A stretch of DNA of 64,000 nt from Watersipora subatra. Its lineage: Eukaryota; Bryozoa; Gymnolaemata; Cheilostomatida; Watersiporidae. Positions 23,896 to 34,171 of this stretch are shown one piece after another. Every line of letters begins with the position of its first letter. Positions within the stretch are counted from its first letter, which is position 1. The stretch spans positions 29,756,558 through 29,820,557 of the forward strand of contig NC_088714.1 of NCBI RefSeq assembly GCF_963576615.1, written 5' to 3'. The notes beneath the pieces are model-generated. The model saw only the letters and a program-made list of their open reading frames with translations. It was not told the DNA's origin and did no database searches. The translations under genes were made by a program, and so were the position numbers.

Positions 23896-24803
23896 TAATA
23901 GCAATTTATTTGAAATAACTAAAAAATTAACATTAAAAGCGTGTACAGGAAAAGCTTTAAAATTTGCACAAATTGAGTCCCCACGATAGAAAAAAAAATT
24001 ATGATGAGATAAAAATATTATTACTGTAATGAAAGATGATCATATGAAATAGTTAAAACCAATAGTAAATTATATAGTACATCATATCACATGTCCATCC
24101 CCATATAACCGCTACTATATCATAAAATCGCCGTCCTGCCATAACACACTTTGAATAGCATAGTTTTAACTTTGTGTTGGAAAAATTTGAGAGTTAAGTT
24201 ATGCACATGATCCGGGTTTCTATTTCAAAAGTCAACATCAGAAAATTGAAAATAATAATGCATGGCTGAAACAAGCTTAAGACAAAGGATGATTCAAGGG
24301 GATGTCGAGTAATATGGGATAGAATTTTAACATTGTAGTTGCATTCTTTAAAGTATTATGGCAGAGCCATAATAGTATTATGGCAGAGCCATAATAGTAT
24401 TATGGCTCTGCCATAATGTGAGTATAATGTGAGCTAACTAATGACAGAAGAAGAGTGAATTAATTTTTGCATATTGTACAATAAGGAGCCAATGAAGATT
24501 TTTAAAATGTAGGGTTGCAGAGTTGTATTTCTTAGCTTTACTCACAGTGTTGCATGTGAATTTAAAATAAATTTGATATTTCTAATGTTGACCTAGCAGT
24601 CCATCGAAGAAAATACTACAGAAATCCAGTTTAGAAGTCAAATGCAGTAACTGTGTATTGACAATTGGCAGTAGTAAAAAATTTCTGATTAAGATAATCA
24701 GCGTTTAAGAATCATAGAAGCATGATCTACAGAGTGAGAAAATATGCTTTCAAAAATTTAAATTAGTCAAACACACCAAAGTTCCTTGTGGATAGTGATA
24801 AGG
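23896..24803. other. Intergenic, no gene seen
   Basis: AT-rich sequence without protein-like frames. It contains the palindrome cluster at 24355-24417. The rest shows nothing recognisable. Confidence 0.5.
24355..24417. repeat. Three palindromic units with 22-bp spacing
   Basis: Units attatggcagagccataat at 24355-24373 and 24377-24395, then the inverted form attatggctctgccataat at 24399-24417. Each unit has 8-bp arms around a 3-nt centre, and units 2 and 3 form a longer perfect inverted repeat, so the DNA can form alternative hairpins. Confidence 0.85.
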
Positions 24804-26176
24804 GCATACTATGCCCACGACCAAACGAGCGGAGCGAATGTTTGAGAGTTTTATGATAAATGCATGTGCACACAACTCATGAAAGTTATTCATCAACAAC
24901 ATCGCAAACCCTTGCACCGAAATCTCATCAACAAATTTAACCATTTTTGTGTAGAGTCGTTTAAGTATAATAACGATACAAAACACATAAAAACATATTT
25001 AAATATGTTACCAAGTCTTTGAAAATTGTCGACATATTCCTAAACCTTACCCATCTGATCGGATTATACACAAATAAACAGATTAATTTGGCCGAAAATC
25101 GTTATTAAAACTTGCCAAGCCTTGCTTTTATCAAAATTAAGACCGGCAAACGAACCGCCGAGCGACAGAGAATAGAACCATTAAGTTGTGCGCATTTCAC
25201 GAAAGAATAACGTACACATTTCACCAGTCTATAGCATTGGCGAATTGCCAAAGGTTTCTGTAATTAACGTAAAAGTACTGAAATCGTTTCTTATTTGCCG
25301 ACTTCAAAGTAACTGACATTTTGGAAACTTTTGAGTACTTTGGTATTCTAACTGATGTCCAAAGCAGTGAAAAGGAAATGATGATGATATATTCTTCTAA
25401 CGATTCTTATGAGATTATTACAATATTTAATTATAAGTTTGGATGACTATTGAAGTGTTATAGTCACACTAACAACATCGATGATGAGCAATATGTTAAT
25501 GTTATTATTTTTTCTAAATAGTTTTGTTAAATAGATTTTCTAAAAATCTATATAAATTCTATCTAACTTCTTGATATTGTTAGCTATGACATTTTGAAAT
25601 GTAAACAAAATTGTGCGTTGGTTTTCTATTATTACTGTATTACTATATTAATAATATTGGTTATTATAATAATATCAGTGCATTTTGCTTCTAATATTGC
25701 ATTTCTCCTATTGCAGGGGAGAGATACAAACATATAATCCTTTCCTTTCATTATTGCTGTTTGTCATGACCAAACACTTTTTTAAATAGATTTTCTAAAA
25801 ATCTATATACATATCACAACTTCTTGATATTGTTAGCTATCACGTTTTGAAACGTAAACAAAATTGTGCATTGGTTTTCTATTATTACTATATTAATAAT
25901 ATTGGTTATTCTAATAATATCAGTGCATTTTACTTCTAATATTGGCCAATATTGTATTTCTTCTATTGCAGGGGGAGAGATATACATGTAAATATATAAT
26001 CTTTTCTTTTCATTATTGCTGTTTGTTGTATATAATAACACCCACATCCAGTACGTTACAGCTACCATTGCAGTTATCCTATTGCACTGCAGTGCCATTT
26101 GACTGCTAATATTGCATTTTTCAACCATCAGTACCCTTTCTTTTTTCCAATATCACTTTGGTCGTGGGCTGTATGA
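24804..26176. mobile_element. Candidate non-autonomous DNA transposon with TIRs
   Basis: The left end gcatactatgcccacgacca is matched in inverted orientation by tggtcgtgggctgtatgac at the right end (13 exact bases GCCCACGACCAAA, imperfect outside). No transposase is visible and no clear target duplication was found, so the family is not assigned. The right half contains a tandem duplication (25529-26030). Confidence 0.45.
25529..26030. repeat. Tandem duplication of a ~250-bp unit inside the TIR element
   Basis: Two adjacent copies begin gattttctaaaaatctata (about 25540 and 25790) and share ttcttgatattgttagcta, cattggttttctattatta, aataatatcagtgcatttt and tgcaggggagagata. Divergence is modest and includes short indels. 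Confidence 0.85.
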
Positions 26177-26515
26177 CAGGGGAATTTCTAGTGATAGTAA
26201 TGTTTGTTTATTACCATTGATAGTAATTTGTTTATTGATTTTGGCGAACCAGCTACAACGCTAAGTATGATGTTTTTAGGATTGATTGATCAGACAAAGC
26301 ATAAGCCTTAAGACCACCACAAAACATGAAAATCTTGGCACTACTAAAAGTCTTATGCCAAGAGTTCGCCTAGATGAGTCTTATTTGTTGTTTGCCTGCG
26401 TAATTCGTGTATGTATAAGTAATTAGTTTATTTTTTTACCTGCAATATGATAATATAACTGTATAAATGGCTAATCTCATACAATCTATCTATCTTCTCC
26501 TTATCTTTTTCTCAG

Positions 26516-26560
26516 CCCAAGCAAGCCTATTCGTTCCTGAATGTGGAATTCTTCTACCAG
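26516..26560 (+). other. Candidate 45-nt exon of an unknown gene
   Basis: A strong pyrimidine-rich acceptor (ctccttatctttttctcag) is followed by 45 nt and a gtcagc donor. Two frames are open: phase 0 gives PKQAYSFLNVEFFYQ, another gives QASLFVPECGILLP. No partner exons were found, so it rests on splice signals alone. Confidence 0.2.
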
Positions 26561-27724
26561 GTCAGCAGCTTTTATAACGGTTAATGTATTACTTTGATTA
26601 GTCGTTAATTTCAAAACGTGTTAGCATTACGACGTGGCAGCACTATTACAATTACGTTAGTTTTGTTATTATGTGACATTCAATTGAAAATGTTTCAAAT
26701 CGTACTAACAAATGATATACATTGCTTCCAATGGTGGCTGACTTGGTCTAAAATTTTATTCTGAAACAGGAGTAAAAACGAACCTCTTAGTCACACGTTT
26801 TACTTAATTCTGAACAAATTCAAACGAACATGGTACGAGCGTAACAAAATTATACTTCTTGAATTCACAACTGATGGTTCATCATTATCGTCTGCTGAAG
26901 GACCAGACTGAATAAAGTGTAGTAAAATTTTTAGTAACGGATAACTCTATGATAAATTCTATGATATACCTACATTTACTGGACTCCAGTGTAGCGATCC
27001 CACTTAACCTTTGATCTCAGCTCAAAGTGCTAGAGGTTCTGATCATAGAGTTATTTTTCTCAAAATATAATCTATTTCTATTACACATTAATTTTGCTTT
27101 CGTCCGGGTACTGACAGATGAGAAGTGTCTAGTAAAAGTTGGTTTACGGTTGCCGTTAAAAAAACCTACGCTGGGCTTCCATAAAGTAACACTGCAAATT
27201 ATGATAGGAACTTTGCCTACCTGATTAGTGTCGCGCATTAGTAATGACTGCGTTATGACAACAAAATCCAAAATAAATTTCAAGTGCTCACTGTTTTTAT
27301 CTAAAACGTAGTTTTTGTATTTTATGGAAACTCCACTCTCAGAAAGACTTACTGGTAGAAGTGCATATTAAAAAAATTTCTATGGTACAAAGCAAGAGTT
27401 TATGTTACTGTCAACTCGTTTGCTTATTTAATATTTTTAATTTATTGGTTTCATCATAAACCGTTGTTGCAATGCATATTACCATACTAAGTGACAACAA
27501 TAATACAGTAAAATGTGACTTGGCTAGTTTTTCAATCGGCTGAAACTTGTGGCATGAAGATGTTTTCTCCGAGGTCTTGCAAACATTAAATTGTAATTTA
27601 GTGATAGCAGGGACGCAGCAAAGTATTCTGGGTGTCTTAGTTATTTTGGTTATATACTAAACCATATGGTTTATTTATATTTAGTTTTGAATATGTTAGA
27701 AGTGGGCAGGACATACTTTGTGAC
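26561..27724. other. Intergenic, no gene seen
   Basis: Overlapping open frames at 27017-27283 on both strands lack resemblance to any family I know. Nothing else recognisable. Confidence 0.45.
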
Positions 27725-27913
27725 CAGACCTGCCAACCCAAGAGTGGGGCAACGCGCGAGATTTGGTTTTGGGGCAATTGATGTATCAATGATAGTATAT
27801 ATAAATTTGTGGAAATTGGGGCAAAAATCTCACACATTTCTCACGCATTTTCATTTTTTCTTTGGGGTGATTGCATGAGTCTCACGCCCAATGCGTGAGA
27901 GTTGGCAGGTATG
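27725..27913. mobile_element. 189-bp MITE with 8-bp target duplication
   Basis: Ends CAGACCTGCCAAC and GTTGGCAGGTATG form inverted repeats (CAkACCTGCCAAC). Both flanks carry tttgtgac (27717-27724 and 27914-27921), an exact 8-bp duplication, consistent with a hAT- or P-like transposase in trans. The right end contains ctcacgcccaatgcgtgag, an internal palindrome. No coding. Confidence 0.8.
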
Positions 27914-28012
27914 TTTGTGACTCCAGGAGATGTGCAATATTTTGTTTGCTTCGGTTGGCAAAAATTTTGTCAATTGTTTGGAATTTTCATTATTATTATT
28001 TTGATTGCTAAT

Positions 28013-28154
28013 TGTCATACTTTGTAATAAATAATGCAGGATGTTTGGTGATGATAGAGGTAACAAGTCCAGAGCCTTGTCGTTTATTAATTGTTAGCCA
28101 AAGCACAATTGCCGATGTCCGTGGTGCGCATGCACAACCGGACATTACATAACA
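28013..28154 (-). repeat. 3' LTR
   Basis: 142 bp, tgtcatactttgtaataaat ... attacataaca on the plus strand. Identical to the other LTR except for four substitutions. The adjoining aggaaaaaagatga (minus, 28168-28155) is the polypurine tract. Confidence 0.93.
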
Positions 28155-28663
28155 TCATCTTTTTTCCTAATACCAATAATAGATCAAAACACAAAGCAGA
28201 AAGCAAAAAGATCTATAACTTGGAATATCATAACTGAAAAGCCTAACTACGGTTTTTTTCTACACGCTAAAGCCTCCTTATGGTGAATGACTAATCTAAA
28301 AATTGGGCCTTTATATTGCACCATGCAAGAGTAAAAGTAAATGAAAATCAGTATTAACCAAACACTGAAAATGAATGATACGCTTCAAAACAAAAGTGAA
28401 GCTCTAAAAGAATTACCTATAGCTGGGTAACCTTGCAAGGGCTAGTAGACACAGAGCTTCACATTTCATAGCCTGCAAACCCTACTGGCAGCCTAACCCG
28501 CCTGCCACTGCTAGTAGTTTGCTCCAAGCCTACCCTGCCCGGTGAGGCCCCACTAACAACAGGTCCCTCCCGAGGTGTTACATTTCCGAAGTGTACTGAA
28601 TCAGTAGATTCAACTGTAGGCGTTCTCAATGGAACCCGAGGTACCTGAAGGCTTTCCTATGGA

Positions 28664-29086
28664 TTAACATACCTGACTAGACCGGACATGCATTCTATTT
28701 TGCCTAAAGGTATTACCACTAGATGTACTGATTATATATGACCTCGCACTGTCTACACCCTGTACTGTACCTGGTATCCATTTCCCTCTTGCTGACTTAA
28801 AAAAATGATAAGTTTGACCAACCTCTAAAGGTAACTTTTCAGCGCCACTTTTCCGATCAAAATAATATTTCTGCTTAGATTGCCTCTCTCCTAATTGCAC
28901 CCTTATGCCCTCGATGTCAGAGCCACTGACCAGGTACTGCGTAGTCACAACAGGAATACTGTCTCGTAACACTCTACCTTGAAGGAGTTGAAATGGAGAA
29001 GGCAAGTTTTGATCCACAGGGGTGTTTCTCCATGACAGCAGAGCCTTCCGCCAGTCCTTGCCTTCCGCACCACACTTTTGAATCAT
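28664..29086 (-). pseudogene. Retrotransposon integrase C-terminal region
   Basis: An uninterrupted 140-codon stretch with WRKALLSWRNTPVDQNLPSP and QLLQGRVLRDSIPV, the region that follows the integrase catalytic core in Ty3/gypsy elements, then a basic C-terminal part (KSGAEKLPLEVGQ, ARGKWIPGTVQGV). It is out of frame with the core upstream. Confidence 0.8.
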
Positions 29087-29560
29087 GGCCTTAACTGTCC
29101 CTACCAGCGCTCAACCTGACCATTTTTGGCAGGGTGTGAAGGAAAGCTAGTGTGGTGCTCTATTGTCCAGTCTTTACAGAATGTAGCAAACTCATCACAC
29201 CAAAACTGGGGACCATTATCTGAGATTACCACCTCAGGACATCCAAAGTCTGAAAAGACTTCCCTTAGACTACTGATCACCTGAGAAGCAACAGTAGAAT
29301 GTTAGAGGCATTTAACCACTGGAAATTTACTCAGGTAGTCTACAACTAAAAGGTGATCATCGCCACCAACAGTAAACAAATCAGCACCTACTACTTGGAA
29401 CGGATGATGAGGCACCGGAGTAGATATCAATGGTTCCTTAGCCTCTGCTCTATCAAACTCTGCATTGTTCTCAAGACAGACACTTCTTTTCTATTCTTCG
29501 TCTGATCCCTGGCCAAAACACTGATGTCTGAGCTTTTTGCAATGTTTTGCTTACTCATTG
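29087..29560 (-). pseudogene. Retrotransposon integrase catalytic core, with stops
   Basis: The minus strand shows the D,D,E positions in context: VVGADLFTVGGDDHLLVVDY (first Asp), ISDNGPQFWCDEFATFCKDW (second Asp) and HPAKNGQVERW (Glu). An in-frame TAA interrupts the segment between the first two Asp, and a stop follows the Glu. The HHCC part upstream is poorly preserved. Not functional. Confidence 0.82.
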
Positions 29561-30463
29561 GTGAGCCAGAGGTAAATCTCTAAGAACCTCATGTCGCAGC
29601 ATGTTTGGTATCACCAATCGAAACCCATAGAAAACTACTCCATCAACTACAGTGAGCAAGTGTTTAAGACTCCAATAGGCCAGTGCTTTACCAGCACAGC
29701 TTTTTCGCTTTGTAGGCCATCCTTTATTAACATAGCTGATAATCATCGCCAACTCCTCATCCTGAGCAGCGGCTCTTTGATATTTAGCCAGAATTTCCTC
29801 TGAGCGTATCACCGCAGAACATATCTGTACCATTGGGTCAATATCCAATTCAGTATTTTCTTTTCCATCGAGGGAACAACTCCTTAATAGAATGTCGACT
29901 AAAATCATTTCTTTACCATGCTTGGAGGTTAACCGCATGTCAATAGAATAAGTCAAAAGTTCATGTCTCATCTTTGCTAGTCTGGGAGTCAGATCTCCCA
30001 CATCTTTCTGAAACAACCTCAAGAGGCTTCTATGATCTGTCTCAATCTTGATCGGACCTCTTTCCCATATGTAGTATTTGAACCTCTGACAGGCAAATAC
30101 AATGGCCATAAGCTCTTTCTCAATTTGAGAATAGTTTTGCAGTGATGCCGTCAAAGACTTGGCAGCAAATTCGATGGGTCTGCTCTCTTGAAGTAACACT
30201 GCCTCTAGACTGTGAGCACTAGCATTGGATGAAAGAGTGATCGGTTTGTCAGGGTCAAAGTATGCCAAAACAGGTGATTGCAGAATAGACTTGATACTTT
30301 CAAGAGCATCAATCTGTGGCATTTTCCACTGAAACTGGACATCCTTTCTACACACTTGCCGAAGTGGCACAGTTAGCTCAGAGAGATTTTCAATAAACTT
30401 GGACAAATAAGCGACAAAACCCAAGTAGCTCTCTAGTTCTTTTCTGTTCTGAGGAAACATCAT
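29555..30463 (-). pseudogene. Retrotransposon RT connection and RNase H
   Basis: A 302-codon open stretch. It contains the end of the RT thumb (ELESYLGFVAYLSKFIENLS), the RNase H region (RPIEFAAKSLTASLQNYSQI, EKELMAIVFACQRFKYYIW, IETDHRSLLRLF) and the linker towards integrase. The first RNase H catalytic Asp, expected in a SSDAS-type motif, reads Asn (LSSNASAHSLEAVL), which should abolish activity. Confidence 0.85.
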
Positions 30464-30896
30464 ACCCTCATAGCTTTCAGCTTCCCCTGCTGCGGCTTGG
30501 TACCTTGGGCTGTCAATAAGTAACCCAAAAATTCTACCTGCTCTTTACCCACCACACATTTATTTTTGAGGGTTATGCCTGTGCTTTTCAATTTGGCCAA
30601 CACCTTCTCTAGCCTACTATTATGTTTACCAAGTGTACTGGCATGAACCAAGGTATCATCAATGAATACCTCTACTTCAGGCACTCCTGCCACCGCCTCC
30701 ATCATTAACTGGTGGACCAGTTCCGGAGCTACACTGATGCCCATAGGCAGTCTTAAGTACCTATACTTTCCATACGGAGTGAGGAAACCCAACAGCTTCG
30801 ATGATTTAACATCCAATGGCACCTGATGAAGCCCTTGCTTGGCATCCAAAGTACTAAAAAAACGTGACCCCGATATGCGAGAAAATATTTCCCCAT
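30460..30896 (-). pseudogene. Retrotransposon reverse transcriptase, palm part
   Basis: Begins just after the nested insertion and contains DAKQGLHQVPLD, YRYLRLPMGISVAPELVHQL and the catalytic box FIDDTLVHA (the YxDD motif as FIDD, both Asp kept), then VEFLGYLLTAQGTKP. It overlaps the downstream frame by a few bases and needs a frameshift to continue. Confidence 0.88.
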
Positions 30897-30898
30897 TA

Positions 30899-32005
30899 CC
30901 CTAGGACACTTATGTATTCGCCTCATCTAACTTTCGCGTTTTCGCGGAGTCATCCTCTTCCGCGAAAATTTCATGTGCGAAACTAAACTATCATAACGAA
31001 CGAGCGAAAACGCGGAATTAAATAGCTTTGTTCATTGATACTGTAGAATGGAATTTTATAACGACATTTATTTTAACATTTTTAATGACCACTATAGCAT
31101 CATTAAAATATAAACCAACAAAATAATTTGACTGTCAAAATTTATTACGTTATTATTTTGCAACTAATTATGATTATTTTCCTTTTAAGAATGATTTATA
31201 ATGATAGAAAGTTGATGTCAATGCACACGCATTAGTAGCATTATCGTTTGTTGGGGACATCAATCAATGCAGTGAGCACCGCGTGTTGAAAGAAAATAAG
31301 ACACACTGACACTCACAGTACTACACAAGCAGCATGGCTCTGGAAAGGTTTGGATTCACCACTGACACCTCTTCAATAACTTGTAATGGTTCAGAAGATG
31401 AGGCAATAGAGAAAGAGTTAGCTCTGATAAATAACACTAATAAAAAAGGAAGAGAAGAAGTTATAATAACTACACACTGTGCTAGTATCTGTAGCTGTAG
31501 TATTACTAGCAGCTGTATCATGTATGTATTTGTATACAACTTGTAATTACTGTAATAAAGATGTTCAGCAATTATTAGCAGCAGTTGAGTGTTTGGGAAA
31601 ACGTTAAAATTAATACCTATACACAACACCGTTGATCGTTAAAATTAAAATACGTTAATATAAAAACAAGCTAAATTGTGACTAAAACGTTAAACTTTTT
31701 AGCGTAATTAAATTCCATTCTGCAGTAGTCCAAGAAACAAATGTCAGCAAGCGATCACATTGCATTATCGATCTCGGCCATACAATTCTACTTGCGGTTC
31801 ACAATTACAAACTAGTCCCAAAATGAAAAATTTTTCTTACCGGCGAACCGAACCTGAGGAATATAATTATGTTTGTTCCACTGCATTTATTTTCACATCA
31901 TTATATTTTCGCACTCATCAGAGTTGCGAAATTAAGTTGCAGCGAAATTTTACTCTGTATGCTACTCACGAAACTAAATACTAGCGAAATATAAGTGTCC
32001 TAGGG
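30899..32005. mobile_element. TA-flanked non-autonomous DNA element nested in the RT gene
   Basis: The inverted ends CCCTAGGACACTTAT (left) and ATAAGTGTCCTAGGG (right) are perfect over 15 bp and are flanked by TA on both sides, as in Tc1/mariner-type insertion. piggyBac is unlikely because the flanks are not TTAA. The subterminal regions are rich in ttcgcg/cgcgaa words. The 1,107-bp interior has no transposase; a 70-codon plus-strand frame from 31334 (MALERFGFTTDTSSITCNGS) is unassigned. The insertion post-dates the retrotransposon. Confidence 0.85.
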
Positions 32006-32006
32006 T

Positions 32007-32396
32007 AGTTGGTATCATGCACTGAGACCTGATTAGTTGTGAATTGAGATGTTGAGGATTTAGGCAAACCCTTATTGCTCCATTAGGCTTGTTCACAATA
32101 ATTATAGGTGACAACCATTCTCTCGGCTCTCTATCCTTACAAATAATGCCACTTTGCTCTAGGCTGTCTAGCTCTTGCTTGAGTTTTGTTCTAACACTAT
32201 ACGGAATGTCTTTAGTAGGCAATGCTTTAGGAAGTGCAGCTGGTTTCAGTTGGAGAGATAATGTTTGTTTGTATTTACCCAATCCCTGAAAAACCTCCCC
32301 ATATTTACCAAGTATACTTGTTATGCTAGGGTCCTGTGTTACCTCAGACACAATGCCAGGCAATAAACCCAAATCCCTGCTAGTGGATAGACTCAA
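32007..32396 (-). pseudogene. Retrotransposon reverse transcriptase, fingers part
   Basis: Contains SVRTKLKQELDSLEQSGIIC, REWLSPIIIVNKPNGAIRVC and LNPQHLNSQLIRSQ, the N-terminal RT motifs. It is cut at 32006 by the TA-flanked element; the RT homology resumes at 30896 on the other side. Confidence 0.88.
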
Positions 32397-32449
32397 TAGA
32401 GTAACAGCGGACTGATCAATTACATAGAACTGTGCTACTGTATCATTTG

Positions 32450-32640
32450 ATTTGTGCTAACCCTCCATTGCTAACGAGATGGGCAATTCTACTTTACCAA
32501 TGACCGGTATTTTGTACCCCGAATACCCGGACAGAATAGCTCCAGAGCAAACTACAGTGTTAACCCCCAGTTTTTTCAGATTCTCGATGGACATTACATT
32601 CACTTTTGCTCTAGTGTTTACTATCGCCTTGTGGGTAAAC
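32450..32640 (-). pseudogene. Retrotransposon aspartic protease remnant
   Basis: Follows gag after a frameshift. The position of the D-T/S-G catalytic triad reads NTRA (before KVNVMSIENLKKLGV), so both the catalytic Asp and the Gly are lost. A second element of the fold, VIGKVELPISLAMEG, precedes a stop. Confidence 0.65.
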
Positions 32641-33676
32641 CCTTAACAACTAGATCTACTAGCCACTCACGATCTACCTTACTAGAACTATTGACAGGAG
32701 AAATACAATTTACGCTAAAACAGTCTTGGCCATCATCAAAACCTTCTCTACTATCATGTACAGTAATAGCATGGGCTTGATTGCTAATGCGAGTTCTAGC
32801 TTTACACACCCTAGCAAAATGGTTGAACTTATTACAGATTTTACAGCGCTTGTTATAGGCAGGGCATTGTCCTCTGCTATGGTCTAACTCACAGAAATTA
32901 CAGTTTGTTATGTAGTTTGACTTAGCTGCAATTCTTTGAGACTGCCCTTTGTAGTTTTTAGATTGTACTGCTGTCTTTGCCTTCTGCTTCTGCAAGCTGA
33001 CTACCATGCCCCAGGAACTTTTGGGACAACTGGTTCTTAGAGTAGTGATTGTCTCCCATTGACAGCTGATGAATCGAGAGCTCTGCTACTGCCATAGCAG
33101 CTCCATCAATCTCGCACTTCTGATTTTGCAAGATAACCTCTTTCGATCTTATGGCTGACTTTATGTCCTCCAGTGTGACATCCGGTTTTAACTGCAATTC
33201 CCGAGATAGAGATTTGTCACACATTCCAGCCAATAATCTTGTTTTTATCATGTCTTGTTTAATAGCATCCTCAGTTCAGCTACATTCAGCTGCCAAGTCA
33301 TATATCTCTCGAATGAACTGTTCATTCGTCTCCTTACTAGACTGCACTCGCGAACTAAAAAAATTCTGTAGTGTCAAGTATTCTCTTAAGGATTGAAATA
33401 ATCATCAAAAGCCTCCATTATTCTAACATAAATTGTATCTGCGACGTCTGCTGTGCCTGATACCACTCTTTGTGCTCTTATGGTTAACTGATTATGTATT
33501 GACTTGGCCTCTTCTCCCATGACATATACCAGAATATTGACTTGCTGATCTGCACTCTTTTCAGTCAATCCACTAGCTATTCTATACTTTTCAAAGCGTT
33601 GTTTCAAAGCTCTCCATGTACTTCTAGCATCAGCAAAGTCCATTCCTTTGGGAGGATGTATTCCCGCCATTGCCAT
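32621..33676 (-). pseudogene. Retrotransposon gag, frameshifted
   Basis: Three overlapping minus-strand frames: 33676-33386 (start MAMAGIHPPKGMDFADARS, capsid-like with STWRALKQRFEKYRIASG), 33251-32958 (MCDKSLSRELQLKPDVTLED) and 33007-32621 (zinc knuckles CNFCELDHSRGQC and CKICNKFNHFARVC). At least two frameshifts separate them. The double-knuckle spacing is characteristic of Mag-type elements. Confidence 0.85.
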
Positions 33677-33767
33677 CTTTTCTTAGTACACCAATTTACC
33701 TTATAAGTAGAGTCAGTGCAATTTTTTTTCTTCTAATTGGTGATATTTCGTTTACAATATATCCATA

Positions 33768-33785
33768 ATCCTGCCTACGACGCCA
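33768..33785 (-). promoter_or_regulatory. Primer binding site of the retrotransposon
   Basis: Directly next to the 5' LTR the minus strand reads TGGCGTCGTAGGCAGGAT. Its complement ATCCTGCCTACGACGCCA has the CCA end and T-arm pattern of a tRNA 3' end and most resembles tRNA-Ser from memory of the general tRNA-Ser sequence; the exact isoacceptor is inference. Confidence 0.7.
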
Positions 33786-33927
33786 TGTCATACTTTGTAA
33801 TAAATAATGCAGGATGTTTGGTGATGATAGAGGTAACAAGTCCATAGCCTTGTCATTTATTAATTGTTAGCCAAAGCACAATTACCGATGTCCGTGGTGC
33901 GCATGCACAACCGGATATTACATAACA
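33786..33927 (-). repeat. 5' LTR
   Basis: 142 bp, four substitutions from the 3' LTR. Followed on the plus strand by the target-site copy ctaat. Confidence 0.93.
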
Positions 33928-33966
33928 CTAATGACATGAACATCTATTATAAAAAGGATAAGCAAC

Positions 33967-34171
33967 ATGGAAAGTTCTCTGCCATTAAATCTACTTAACA
34001 ACTTCTTAGGTAGTGTTGATGGCCCTGAAAAAGAGCACAAAAGTAAGTGGCAGCTTAAATATATTTTTAGATAGCAAGCTGTGTCTGCTTCCTAATCAGT
34101 GTTGCTAGAGTTTGGTTGCTCTTTCAGAGGAGCCTCTTCTAGAGAGAAAGAACAGTGTTATAGTCAACTAG
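33967..34171 (+). CDS. Candidate two-exon small protein (39 aa)
   Basis: Exon A 33967-34042 starts ATGG with an in-frame TGA upstream, reads MESSLPLNLLNNFLGSVDGP and then EKEHK, and ends at a strong donor (gtaagt). Exon B 34128-34171 follows a strong acceptor (ggttgctctttcag), joins in phase and reads EPLLERKNSVIVN before TAG. Phase agreement and both consensus splice sites are visible; no family is recognised. It might instead be part of a larger transcript whose 5' part is separated by the retrotransposon, or chance. Confidence 0.3.

Larger units (their letters stand above)
28013..33927 (-). mobile_element. Ty3/gypsy (Mag-like) LTR retrotransposon, coding-dead
   Basis: Two 142-bp LTRs (TG...CA) differ at 4 positions. 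Flanks are ctaat on both sides (28008-28012 and 33928-33932), a perfect 5-bp target duplication. Minus-strand order is gag, protease, RT, RNase H, integrase, the Ty3/gypsy arrangement. The gag zinc-knuckle pair (C-x2-C-x3-H-x4-C then C-x2-C-x4-H-x4-C), short LTRs and lack of an envelope fit the Mag lineage. PBS at 33768-33785 and PPT at 28155-28168 are in place. Every gene has frameshifts or stops, the protease and RNase H lack key Asp residues, and RT is split by a nested element at 30899-32005. Confidence 0.93.

Noticed and set aside
30899-32005. piggyBac element (CCCTAG ends)
   Set aside because: The flanks are TA, not TTAA.
28013-33927. Endogenous retrovirus with envelope
   Set aside because: No env-like frame lies between integrase and the 3' LTR; only about 500 bp is available there.
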